Positions 8,815 through 15,592 of a stretch of DNA of 64,000 nt are shown in pieces. The notes beneath the pieces are model-generated. The model saw nothing but the letters and a program-made list of their open reading frames with translations. It did no database searches and was not told the origin of the DNA. Origin of the DNA: Alistipes senegalensis JC50 (GTDB lineage Bacteria; Bacteroidota; Bacteroidia; Bacteroidales; Rikenellaceae); the NCBI RefSeq assembly GCF_025145645.1, contig NZ_CP102252.1, forward strand, positions 1 to 64,000. Reading direction: 5' to 3'. The number at the start of each line of letters is the position of its first letter. Within the stretch, counting starts at the first letter, position 1. The position numbers and the translations under genes were made by a program.

Positions 8815-9149
8815 CATAAAAAACGTTGGCGTGATACGGACGCTCGTATGAGGTCCTCAATTTCTTCATCAGGGTCGTCAGCAGCAGCTATCTGGCGATG
8901 TAACTCGATACGCATCAGTTCTTCTTGGCGCAGCCGCTCACGGTAGAACTCACGCGTTTCGCCGATGACGTGAAGCAAGATCAGCACCACCACTGGCGAC
9001 AGGAACAAACTCAACACGCACCACCCGGTGGTCGAACGTCCCTTGTTGGCCGCAGATTCAGCCACGAAGATGAAAATAAATACCAACCACGCCACGACTA
9101 TCCCAATCAGAATTAAACCCATAAGATTTTCAATTTCATGCATATTCAT
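8814..9149 (-). CDS. Small two-segment membrane protein, unknown function
   Basis: This 111-residue protein has two hydrophobic segments: GLILIGIVVAWLVFIFIFVA (about 11-30) and VLSLFLSPVVVLILLHVIG (about 45-63). A charged, probably helical tail (ETREFYRERLRQEELMRIELHRQ) ends in an acidic stretch DDPDEEIEDLI. No family is recognised. It could start at MNMHEI (9149) or two codons later. It converges on the XRE gene across a shared terminator, and a stable stem-loop lies about 70 bases upstream of its start, in what would be its leader. Confidence 0.7.
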   Translation of the reverse strand: MNMHEIENLMGLILIGIVVAWLVFIFIFVAESAANKGRSTTGWCVLSLFLSPVVVLILLHVIGETREFYRERLRQEELMRIELHRQIAAADDPDEEIEDLIRASVSRQRFL

Positions 9150-9220
9150 AATGGCGAATTTTAACGATTCTCCACATACAGCCGATAGGAGAGTTTACAA
9201 TGTCTAATTAAACGGAAAGT

Positions 9221-9288
9221 GGGCTGTCGTCCTCGTGTACTCGTTAGGTATCGCCAAACACCTGTATATACACACAGACGAACAGCCC
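9221..9288. other. Long stacked stem-loop, candidate structured RNA or leader element
   Basis: Outer arms GGGCTGTCGTC (9221-9231) and GACGAACAGCCC (9277-9288) pair with one bulged base. After a 3x3 internal loop, GTGTA (9235-9239) pairs with TACAC (9269-9273). Further in, AGGT pairs with ACCT (about 9246-9263). On the minus strand this is upstream of the membrane-protein gene at 9149. It is not explained by any coding sequence. It matches no RNA family I can name. Confidence 0.4.
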
Positions 9289-9354
9289 ATTTGAATTAAT
9301 ATTCATGATATAGTAAAAAATGATAAAAATAATTTACATAATAAGTTGTACAAA

Positions 9355-9400
9355 CGTGCAACGCTGCACGAGCGGTCCACCTATTAAAGGTGCGTTTTTA
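9355..9400 (+). terminator. Two consecutive hairpins with a T tail
   Basis: CGTGCA (9355-9360) pairs with TGCACG (9365-9370). CACCT (9378-9382) pairs with AGGTG (9388-9392) and is followed by CGTTTTTA. The second hairpin is a weak plus-strand terminator. No plus-strand gene is visible upstream, so it might end a small RNA that includes the 9221-9288 stem. Confidence 0.4.
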
Positions 9401-9420
9401 ACAATATAAAGACGGAAATT

Positions 9421-9434
9421 TTTACAGATGTTAC
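9421..9434. promoter_or_regulatory. TTTACAnnTGTAAA-like operator copy
   Basis: TTTACAGATGTTAC differs from the palindrome near the XRE gene mainly in the second half-site. It lies just downstream of the unknown minus-strand gene at 9495-10093. Confidence 0.4.
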
Positions 9435-9470
9435 AGGCATAAAACGAGATACATCTATCAGAATAAGAAT

Positions 9471-9590
9471 CCGAGAGGGAACCCAATCGACTCCTCAGAC
9501 ATTACCGGCAATCACCATGCGCACACGAAACGCGCGCGCACGCAGATAGCCGACAGACCTGAGGAGCAATTCGATTCGGTTCCCTCTCGG
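9471..9590. repeat. Long imperfect inverted repeat
   Basis: The left arm (9471-9498, beginning CCGAGAGGGAACC) pairs with the right arm (9559-9590, ending GGTTCCCTCTCGG). All but one of the 28 left-arm bases pair, with a 4-base bulge in the right arm. The 60-base loop contains a GC-rich core, CGCGCGCGCACGC. On the minus strand the hairpin covers the stop codon of the unknown gene. ATGCCTAAAGGCAT, a separate 14-base palindrome, lies next to it at 9601-9614. Confidence 0.65.
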
Positions 9591-10093
9591 GCTTAAAGGT
9601 ATGCCTAAAGGCATGATTTTATTTATTTTACTTTGACAGCAAAAACCGATATGGAACCTCGCCTGAGATGGCGTTTCCACATCTGGCATATGTTGATAAT
9701 CGTCATCGTCGATTGAGGGGCTCAGATATACGGTGTGCGAGAGGCCGAACCGAAACGCGGTGATTTGTTTGGGATAGGCGGCGAGGAGTTTGGACATGGC
9801 CACAAGCGGGTGAATTTTGGTGATAATTCGCTGTGTGGTGTGGTCCACGGAATCGACCTTTACGGGCCACTCAAAGCATCGCATGACCTTGTAGGTGTCG
9901 AGCTTCGGCGCGTCTATATCTATCGAACGTATCGGGCACATTTCGGCCAATAGAGCCAGCGACGGCGTGATAATATCGGAGACATAGCGGTAGCCTGCAC
10001 GGTCTAAATTGTGGGAATGGTCATGGATAGGGCCTCGATATGGAGCTGGTAGCACGGCCCAAGCTCACGGATAAAACGGTTGTAATCCACCAT
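9495..10093 (-). pseudogene. Unknown gene, apparently frameshifted near its 5' end
   Basis: An ATG at 10093 opens a short frame (MVDYNRFIRELGPCYQ) that ends after 29 codons. A second frame, open from 10055 with only GTG as an early start, continues as APYRGPIHDHSHNLDRAGYR and on through YLSPSIDDDDYQHMPDVETP to 9495. Reading the two as one protein needs a frameshift around 10050. The last 35 or so residues are encoded by the long hairpin and may not be native. A minus-strand -7 box TATCTTTG at 10196-10189 and an operator-like palindrome at 10142-10155 lie upstream. I recognise no family. Two overlapping small genes are the alternative reading. Confidence 0.4.
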
Positions 10094-10141
10094 AATAACG
10101 GGGTGTTAAATTCGGGTAAAGTTAAAAGTTATTTGTGCTCA

Positions 10142-10155
10142 GTTACAGATGTAAA
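10142..10155. promoter_or_regulatory. TTTACAnnTGTAAA-like operator copy upstream of the unknown minus-strand gene
   Basis: GTTACAGATGTAAA is a near-perfect copy of the palindrome repeated around the XRE gene. It lies about 50 bases upstream of the candidate ATG at 10093 and just downstream of the -7 box, a suitable place for repression. Confidence 0.55.
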
Positions 10156-10188
10156 GGATTTTAGCCTCAATACATATTCAATACACTA

Positions 10189-10196
10189 CAAAGATA
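10189..10196 (-). promoter_or_regulatory. Minus-strand -7 box for the unknown gene
   Basis: TATCTTTG on the minus strand matches TAnnTTTG. It would give a leader of about 90 bases to the ATG at 10093. No good -33 element is seen. Confidence 0.4.
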
Positions 10197-10315
10197 TTTG
10201 AATTAATATTGGCATTATGTTAAATTAATGATGCGATATTCTGAAATACATCATATTATATCCTACAACACCAAGCAAAACAAATCGCAAATGCAAGGTC
10301 TTCGCAAAATTTTAT

Positions 10316-10352
10316 TACCTTTGTTCGGATTATGAAAACATTGATTATCAAT
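10316..10352 (+). promoter_or_regulatory. Promoter and palindrome upstream of the metal ABC operon
   Basis: TACCTTTG (10316-10323) matches the -7 consensus. ATTGATTATCAAT (10340-10352), a perfect 13-base palindrome, lies between it and the ATG at 10354. The position suits an operator for a metal-responsive repressor of the Fur/Zur class, but that assignment is an inference. Confidence 0.5.
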
Positions 10353-10353
10353 C

Positions 10354-11205
10354 ATGCGTAAAACTGCGACATATCTGTCGGCAATCGTGCTGCTGACGGC
10401 CTGCATAACGAATAACCGTCAGAATAACAGAATTTTATACGTTTCGATACAACCATTGCAAAGCCTTGTGGACAGCATTGTCGGCGGAGATTTCGAAGTC
10501 GAAGTACTCGTGCCCGCCGGAGCCAGTCCCGAGACGTTCGAACCTACGCCCAGACAATTTGTGGAGCTAAACGAAGCGCAACTTATTTTCAATGTGGGAC
10601 TTATCGACTTCGAAACCTCGCTGTTGGGCAAAGTCGAACAACAGGAGAAAGTCATCGACCTGAGCCGCGGAATCGACCTGATCGAAGGCTCTTGTTCACT
10701 CAGCAGCCACGGACACAATCATATGCACGGTGTTGATCCCCATGTCTGGACCTCCCCGAAGGCGTTGCAGAAGATGGCGGCAAACGCTTTCGAAGCCATT
10801 CGCAAAGCCTATCCCGATTCGGTGAAATACGAAACCAATTATAACCGGTTGCAGAAAGAGTTACAAGCATTGGACGCTCGCACGGCGGAGAAAATCGCAC
10901 GGAGCGGCATCGAATATTTCATCGTCTACCACCCCGCCCTCACCTATTATGCCCGCGACTACGGGCTGCGGCAAGTCGCCATCGAAGCAGACGGTAAGGA
11001 GCCCTCGGCCAGGCAGTTGACGGCGATCATCCGGCAAGCCCGGGAGGATGGAGTCCGCCGGATATTCTACCAAAAGCAATTCCCGGCATCGACCGTGGAG
11101 GTCATAGCCCGAGACATCGACGCCGAATACGTGGCGATTGATCCGCTGGACCGGGACGCCATAGCGAACATCGACACGATAACCGACTTAATCACCGCAA
11201 AATGA
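10354..11205 (+). CDS. Metal ABC transporter substrate-binding lipoprotein, ZnuA/TroA family
   Basis: This protein captures a divalent metal, probably zinc or manganese, outside the inner membrane. It has 283 residues. The signal sequence ends in a lipobox-like stretch (AIVLLTACITNN), so it is probably a lipoprotein. The cluster-9 family fold is shown by GGDFEVEVLVPAGASPETFEP. A His-rich loop (SSHGHNHMHGVDPHVW, about residues 115-130) contains the first metal ligands. YHPALTYYARDYGL supplies another His, and the late DPLDRD region is typical. The stop overlaps the ATPase start by 4 bases (ATGA). Confidence 0.92.
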   Translation: MRKTATYLSAIVLLTACITNNRQNNRILYVSIQPLQSLVDSIVGGDFEVEVLVPAGASPETFEPTPRQFVELNEAQLIFNVGLIDFETSLLGKVEQQEKVIDLSRGIDLIEGSCSLSSHGHNHMHGVDPHVWTSPKALQKMAANAFEAIRKAYPDSVKYETNYNRLQKELQALDARTAEKIARSGIEYFIVYHPALTYYARDYGLRQVAIEADGKEPSARQLTAIIRQAREDGVRRIFYQKQFPASTVEVIARDIDAEYVAIDPLDRDAIANIDTITDLITAK

Positions 11206-11972
11206 ATCTGGTAACGATGCGCGACGTAAGCGTCGCATACGACGGATACGAAGCCATTCAACATGTCGATCTGGAAATCGGCGACGACGATTTCCTGGGT
11301 GTCATAGGTCCCAACGGCGGCGGAAAGACGACGCTCGTGAAAGCCATACTCGGAACCGTGCCCCATACGGGCGAAATATGTTTGGCGCCGGAGTTGTTCC
11401 GGGGCAAGGAGCGGCTGATCGGCTATATGCCGCAGTTGTCGGATTTCGACCGGGAGTTTCCGATCTCGGTGCTCGAAGTCGTGCTGTCGGGATTGCAGGG
11501 CCGCCGCGGGTTCCGCTCCCCCTACACCCGGGAGGACCGCGAAAAGGCGATGGCGCTGCTGGCCTCGTCGGGGATTGCCGAAACGGCCCGCCAGCCGATC
11601 GGAGAGGTGTCGGGCGGCCAGATGCAGCGGGCGCTGCTGGCCCGGGCCGTGATCTCGGACCCGAAGCTGCTGATTCTGGACGAACCCGCGAATTTCGTGG
11701 ACAACAAGTTCGAGAAAGAGCTTTACCGCACGCTGCACGAACTGAATACGCACATGGCAATCGTCATGGTGTCGCACGACATCGGCACGATTACGAGTGT
11801 CGTGAAAGAGATCGTCTGCGTCAACCGCCGCGTGCACCGTCACCGTTCGAACGTGCTGACCGAAGAGCAGCTGCGCAACTACGACTGCCCTATTCAGCTC
11901 GTTTCGCACGGCCACATCCCCCACACCGTGCTGGAGCACCACCCGGGGGACGGATGCTGCGACCACGAATAA
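11202..11972 (+). CDS. Metal ABC transporter ATPase, ZnuC family
   Basis: This 256-residue protein is the cytoplasmic ATPase expected to work with the binding lipoprotein encoded just upstream. Walker A is GPNGGGKTTL near residue 37, the ABC signature is VSGGQMQR near 138, and Walker B is LLILDEPANFVDN near 158. The switch histidine lies in VMVSHDIGTI. The C-terminus HHPGDGCCDHE is rich in His and Cys and could bind metal. No permease gene follows, although znuB-type permeases normally complete this operon. Confidence 0.93.
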   Translation: MNLVTMRDVSVAYDGYEAIQHVDLEIGDDDFLGVIGPNGGGKTTLVKAILGTVPHTGEICLAPELFRGKERLIGYMPQLSDFDREFPISVLEVVLSGLQGRRGFRSPYTREDREKAMALLASSGIAETARQPIGEVSGGQMQRALLARAVISDPKLLILDEPANFVDNKFEKELYRTLHELNTHMAIVMVSHDIGTITSVVKEIVCVNRRVHRHRSNVLTEEQLRNYDCPIQLVSHGHIPHTVLEHHPGDGCCDHE

Positions 11973-11973
11973 C

Positions 11974-12102
11974 CCGCTTAAGAAGCGGTCCTTGTGGGCG
12001 AGGCATGCAAAGGATTTCAGGAACGAAGTGGCCCATGATCCCCTTTTCCCGATGACACAGTTCGCCCCGAACGGGAATACTGTGTATTTCCCGTTCGGGG
12101 CG
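11974..12102. terminator. Hairpins between convergent znuC-type and hypothetical genes
   Basis: CCGCTT (11974-11979) pairs with AAGCGG (11983-11988) directly after the ATPase stop. Further on, CGCCCCGAACGGGAA (12063-12077) and TTCCCGTTCGGGGCG (12088-12102) form a perfect 15-bp stem, flanked by CACAGT and ACTGTG that can extend it. Neither has a T run. They sit between convergent genes and probably end transcription from one or both sides. Confidence 0.55.
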
Positions 12103-12141
12103 GACAAGACTGTGAGGCAGGGATGCCGCAGTCGTCGAAAA

Positions 12142-12429
12142 TTACTTCTGGCCGTTGATCTGGCTCAGCTTCTCGAAGAGTTTGCCGAAAACATCGTCCA
12201 TCTCGGCGCGCAGCGCGGCATAGTGCTTGCGAACGAGCGACGCATTGTGCGGCTCGGCGGGATTCATCGCCTTGGCGAACAAGTCGTTGCGAACGGCGAC
12301 AGCCTCCTGCATCACCGCAAAGATCTCCTTCTCTTTCGAAGGCTGGAAACAGATAGCCATATCGCAGTCGAAAACAACCTCTTCGAGGCGGTAATCAATC
12401 TCCTTTTTCAGATTACGTAAATTTGCCAT
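12142..12429 (-). CDS. Small conserved hypothetical protein
   Basis: This 95-residue soluble, mostly helical protein begins MANLRNLKKEIDYRLEEVVF and ends KLFEKLSQINGQK. It has two cysteines (CDMAIC pattern: C22 and C27) but no recognisable motif, signal peptide or membrane segment. It looks like a conserved Bacteroidota protein of unknown function. It is transcribed alone, converging on the metal ABC operon. Confidence 0.75.
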   Translation of the reverse strand: MANLRNLKKEIDYRLEEVVFDCDMAICFQPSKEKEIFAVMQEAVAVRNDLFAKAMNPAEPHNASLVRKHYAALRAEMDDVFGKLFEKLSQINGQK

Positions 12430-12541
12430 ATTCGGTAGATTTTAGAATTTTTGCTTCGACAAAGGTAGTAAAACGTTTCGGATTATCAAACATTTTCAGA
12501 CTGCGGCCCCGGGAAATAATTTCCGTGCGGGAAGCGGACAA

Positions 12542-12571
12542 AAAAAGATTCCGGAAATCCGGAATCTTTTT
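12542..12571. terminator. Bidirectional terminator after the OmpA-like gene
   Basis: Arms AAAAAGATTCCGGA (12542-12555) and TCCGGAATCTTTTT (12558-12571) form a near-perfect palindrome with A and T runs on either side. On the minus strand it ends the OmpA-like gene, which stops at 12577. Confidence 0.88.
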
Positions 12572-12576
12572 GCCGA

Positions 12577-13584
12577 TTACATTTTCTCGAGCTCCTTATA
12601 GGTTTTCCTGGCGGCTTTCTCGGCCTTCTTGGCGGCCTTGGCCTCCTTTTTGGCGATCTTCTTGGCCGCCCTCTCCTGCTGGCGGACTATCTTCTGGGCT
12701 TCGCGGGCCTCCCTTTTAGCGAGTCTCTCGGCGGCACGGGCCTCCTTGCGGGCCTCGCGGGATTCCTCGCGCACCTCTTTCTTATACTCATGCTCGTTGG
12801 GCATCTCGACGATGATCCCGTTCACCTGCTCATCGACGACCACATACGGTTCGGCAGGCTGTGCGGGCTGCGGCGCCGGCTGGGGCTTGGGTTTGGAAAT
12901 CAACATACGCTGCTCGACGATGCTGTTGACCTTATAGTCGATCGTCAATTCGACACGGCGCAGCGGCGGCAGGATGTTCTCCTTCATATAGTCCCATGCG
13001 GCGGTCATCTTTTTCAGAGCCAGTTCCTTCTGATCCGGAGACTGCCGGCCGTCGAGAATCCCCAGCACGGCCTGCTTATCGGGCACGGACGACTGTGCGA
13101 CCAGCGTGCGGCACATCTCCCAATCCTCGGCGACGGAATTCACCGTCACCTTGTACTTCTTCGAAAATCCGTATTTCCGGTCGAGATAAGTCTTGAAATC
13201 ATTGGCCCGGCGGGCAGCCAGCGCCTCGTTGAATTTCACGGGGCCGTCGGGCGACGAATAGCCCGTGACGGTCACCGCGCTGACCTGCTTCAAGGTGTCT
13301 TTGGCCAGGTCGGCGACGAAGGCATTGAGTTCGTCGAGCTCCTTCGGGTTGCCGCTGAGCGCGGCGTTGAGCGTCGCCAGATTGATCCGGTAACGGACCG
13401 AATAGTCGGCATCGTTCCGGCTTTTGACGAGAAACCTGCGGACGATGCAGTCTCCGTCGGTGGTTTCCGACAGCAATACGGTATCGGCCGCAGGCGCCGT
13501 CACCGCACTCTTGGTCTGTGCCGCCGCTCCGGCAGCGGCACACAACGCGAGAGAAAAAGCGAATGTAGATACGATTGTTTTCAC
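12577..13584 (-). CDS. Secreted OmpA-like protein with a Lys/Ala-rich coiled-coil tail
   Basis: This 335-residue protein begins at a GTG (no upstream ATG in frame) and has a clear signal peptide, MKTIVSTFAFSLALCAAAGA, cleaved near AQTKS. The central part (about 60-200) has an OmpA-like pattern: VSAVTVTGYSSPDGPVKFNE, then LAARRANDFKTYLDRKYGF, as seen in proteins that bind the cell wall. The last 90 residues are a Lys/Glu/Ala-rich helix (REESREARKEARAAERLAKR and similar), probably a coiled coil. It is probably a periplasmic or outer-membrane-associated structural protein. It has its own terminator. Confidence 0.75.
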   Translation of the reverse strand: MKTIVSTFAFSLALCAAAGAAAQTKSAVTAPAADTVLLSETTDGDCIVRRFLVKSRNDADYSVRYRINLATLNAALSGNPKELDELNAFVADLAKDTLKQVSAVTVTGYSSPDGPVKFNEALAARRANDFKTYLDRKYGFSKKYKVTVNSVAEDWEMCRTLVAQSSVPDKQAVLGILDGRQSPDQKELALKKMTAAWDYMKENILPPLRRVELTIDYKVNSIVEQRMLISKPKPQPAPQPAQPAEPYVVVDEQVNGIIVEMPNEHEYKKEVREESREARKEARAAERLAKREAREAQKIVRQQERAAKKIAKKEAKAAKKAEKAARKTYKELEKM

Positions 13585-13651
13585 GCTAAAATAGTGTTAG
13601 TTGACTGCACTACCCTCTCGCAAGATTCGTACCACGGTAAAGACAACAAAA

Positions 13652-13678
13652 AACGGAGGTTTTCGAAAAACCTCCGTT
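13652..13678 (-). terminator. Terminator of argS
   Basis: Arms AACGGAGGTTTT (13652-13663) and AAAACCTCCGTT (13667-13678) form a 12-bp stem with a 3-base loop. On the minus strand the right side continues into a T run. It lies 21 bases beyond the argS stop. Confidence 0.9.
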
Positions 13679-13698
13679 CCATATTGTCACTGAATGAA

Positions 13699-15480
13699 TT
13701 ACATCCGTTCGGGAACGTCGATGCCCAACAGCTTCATGCCGCGGCGGATGACGCGGGCGACCTGCCGGGCCAGCTGAAGGCGCATCCGGCGCGTGTCGGT
13801 GTTCTCCTCCTTGAGGATCGAATGGTCGTGGTAGTAGCCGTTGAACTGTTTGGCCAGTTCATAGACGTAGGCCCCGATGATCGACGGCGCGAAATTCTCG
13901 CCCGCAGCGGCTACGACCGCAGGATATTCGGTCAGCGTCTTCACCAGGTCGATCTCTTCGGGCAGATAGTCGGCGGCGGCAGCCCCTTCGAAATCAATGC
14001 CCGCCTCGGCGGCCTTGCGCAGGATCGAGCAGATACGCGCGTGGGTGTACTGGATGAAAGGCCCCGTATTGCCGTTGAAGTCGATCGACTCGCGGGGATC
14101 GAACAGCATCGTCTTCTTGGGGTCCACCTTTAATATAAAGTATTTGAGGGCGCCCAGTCCGACCATCGTCGAGACGGCGTTCGCCTCCTCTTCCGTGCAT
14201 CCGTCCAGCTTGCCCAGCTCGGCCGACATCTCGCGGGCCGTCGAAACCATGTCCGCGATCAGGTCGTCGGCATCGACCACCGTGCCCTCGCGCGACTTCA
14301 TCTTGCCCTCGGGAAGCTCCACCATGCCGTAGGACAGATGGGTGATGTGGTCGCTCCAGTCGGCATAGCCCAGCTTTTTCAGCACCAGTTTCAGCACCTG
14401 GAAATGGTAGTTCTGCTCGTTGCCCACGACATAGATCATGTCGTCGAGCTTGTTATCCTCGAAGCGGCGGAAGGCCGTGCCCAGATCCTGCGTCATGTAG
14501 ACTGACGTGCCGTCGCCGCGCAGCAGCAGTTTTTCGTCGAGGCCGTCGGCCGTGAGGTCGATCCACACCGAATTGTCGGGACGGCGGTAGAAAACGCCCT
14601 TTTCGAGCCCCTCCTCCACCAGCGCCTTGCCCAGCAGATAGGTCTGCGATTCGTAGTAAACCTTGTCGAAATCGACGCCCAATGCCTTGTAGGTCACATC
14701 GAAGCCCTCGTACACCCAGCCGTTCATGGTCTCCCACAGCGCGTAAACCTCGGGGTCCTTGGCCTCCCACTTGCGCAGCATCTCCTGCGCTTCGAGCATG
14801 ATCGGGGCGTTTTTCTTGGCCTCGTCCTCCGACTGTCCCTGCGCCACGAGCTCCTTGATCTGGGCCTTGTAGTGTTTGTCGAACTCCACGTAGTATTTGC
14901 CCACGAGGTGATCGCCCTTCATGCCCGTCGAGGCGGGCGTTTCGCCGTTGCCGTAGAGCTTCCACGCCAACATCGACTTGCAGATGTGGATGCCGCGGTC
15001 GTTCACCAGATTGGCTTTGATGACCGTGTGGCCGTTCGCCGCGAGGATCTGCGCCACGGAGTACCCCAGCAGGTTGTTGCGGATGTGCCCCAGGTGCAGC
15101 GGCTTGTTGGTGTTGGGCGACGAGTATTCGATCATCACCGTGCGGCCCGTAGCAGGCGCCTGTCCGAAAGCGTCGTCGGCAGCGATATCGGCGAAGCGCG
15201 CCGCCCAGAAACTGCTGTCGAGCGAGAGGTTCAGGAAGCCTTTTATTACATTGAAAGCCTTGATCTCCGGGATGTTGGCCGTCATATATTCGCCGATCTC
15301 GGTCGCGGTGGCCTCGGGCGACTTGCGGCTTCGTCGCAGCAGCGGAAACGTCACGAGGGTATAGTCGCCCTCGAACTCCTTGCGGGTCTTCTGAATCTGC
15401 AACTGCTCGTCGCCGAGCTCTCCGTAAAGCGTCTCCACCGACCGGCGGACCGCATCCGAAATAAAGGTCTCGATATTCAT
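13699..15480 (-). CDS. argS: Arginyl-tRNA synthetase
   Basis: This class I synthetase charges tRNA-Arg with arginine. I start at the ATG at 15480 (MNIETFISDA), giving 593 residues, normal for the family. An N-terminal Arg-specific domain covers about 1-110. The HIGH-type motif is HLGH in SSPNTNKPLHLGHIRNN near residue 125. The KMSKS-equivalent is GKMKSREGTVV near 395. The anticodon-binding domain ends in LARQVARVIRRGMKLLGIDVPERM. Its promoter is visible upstream and its terminator downstream, so it is monocistronic. Confidence 0.96.
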   Translation of the reverse strand: MNIETFISDAVRRSVETLYGELGDEQLQIQKTRKEFEGDYTLVTFPLLRRSRKSPEATATEIGEYMTANIPEIKAFNVIKGFLNLSLDSSFWAARFADIAADDAFGQAPATGRTVMIEYSSPNTNKPLHLGHIRNNLLGYSVAQILAANGHTVIKANLVNDRGIHICKSMLAWKLYGNGETPASTGMKGDHLVGKYYVEFDKHYKAQIKELVAQGQSEDEAKKNAPIMLEAQEMLRKWEAKDPEVYALWETMNGWVYEGFDVTYKALGVDFDKVYYESQTYLLGKALVEEGLEKGVFYRRPDNSVWIDLTADGLDEKLLLRGDGTSVYMTQDLGTAFRRFEDNKLDDMIYVVGNEQNYHFQVLKLVLKKLGYADWSDHITHLSYGMVELPEGKMKSREGTVVDADDLIADMVSTAREMSAELGKLDGCTEEEANAVSTMVGLGALKYFILKVDPKKTMLFDPRESIDFNGNTGPFIQYTHARICSILRKAAEAGIDFEGAAAADYLPEEIDLVKTLTEYPAVVAAAGENFAPSIIGAYVYELAKQFNGYYHDHSILKEENTDTRRMRLQLARQVARVIRRGMKLLGIDVPERM

Positions 15481-15501
15481 GTGCGAATTGATTTTTGCCT
15501 G

Positions 15502-15532
15502 CAAATTTAACGTTTTTCGCCGAATAATCAAT
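15502..15532 (-). promoter_or_regulatory. Promoter of argS
   Basis: On the minus strand TAAATTTG (15509 to 15502) matches the -7 box and ATTG (15532 to 15529) is a -33-like element, with 19 bases between them. The ATG is 21 bases further on. Confidence 0.6.
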
Positions 15533-15561
15533 CCCGTGCCCCGATATTCTGAAACAATCCG

Positions 15562-15569
15562 TATATTTG
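15562..15569 (+). promoter_or_regulatory. -7 box upstream of the CNNM-family gene
   Basis: TATATTTG matches TAnnTTTG, 23 bases before the ATG. It is divergent from the argS promoter. No good -33 match is seen. Confidence 0.5.
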
Positions 15570-15592
15570 CCGGGTAAACCGACAAGACATTC

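Larger units (their letters stand above)
9290..10210. repeat. 14-base direct repeats bounding an unexplained 0.9-kb segment
   Basis: TTTGAATTAATATT occurs at 9290-9303 and again in the same orientation at 10197-10210. The segment between them holds the unknown minus-strand gene and two hairpins. The repeats could be footprints of an insertion or attachment sequences, but an AT-rich 14-mer can recur by chance. Confidence 0.3.

Noticed and set aside
9471..9590. Invertible promoter flanked by inverted repeats
   Set aside because: The loop is only about 60 bases and GC-rich, has no TAnnTTTG box, and no invertase gene is nearby.
8716..9600. Retron or other reverse-transcriptase-linked RNA
   Set aside because: The hairpins resemble the layout superficially, but there is no reverse transcriptase gene in the window.
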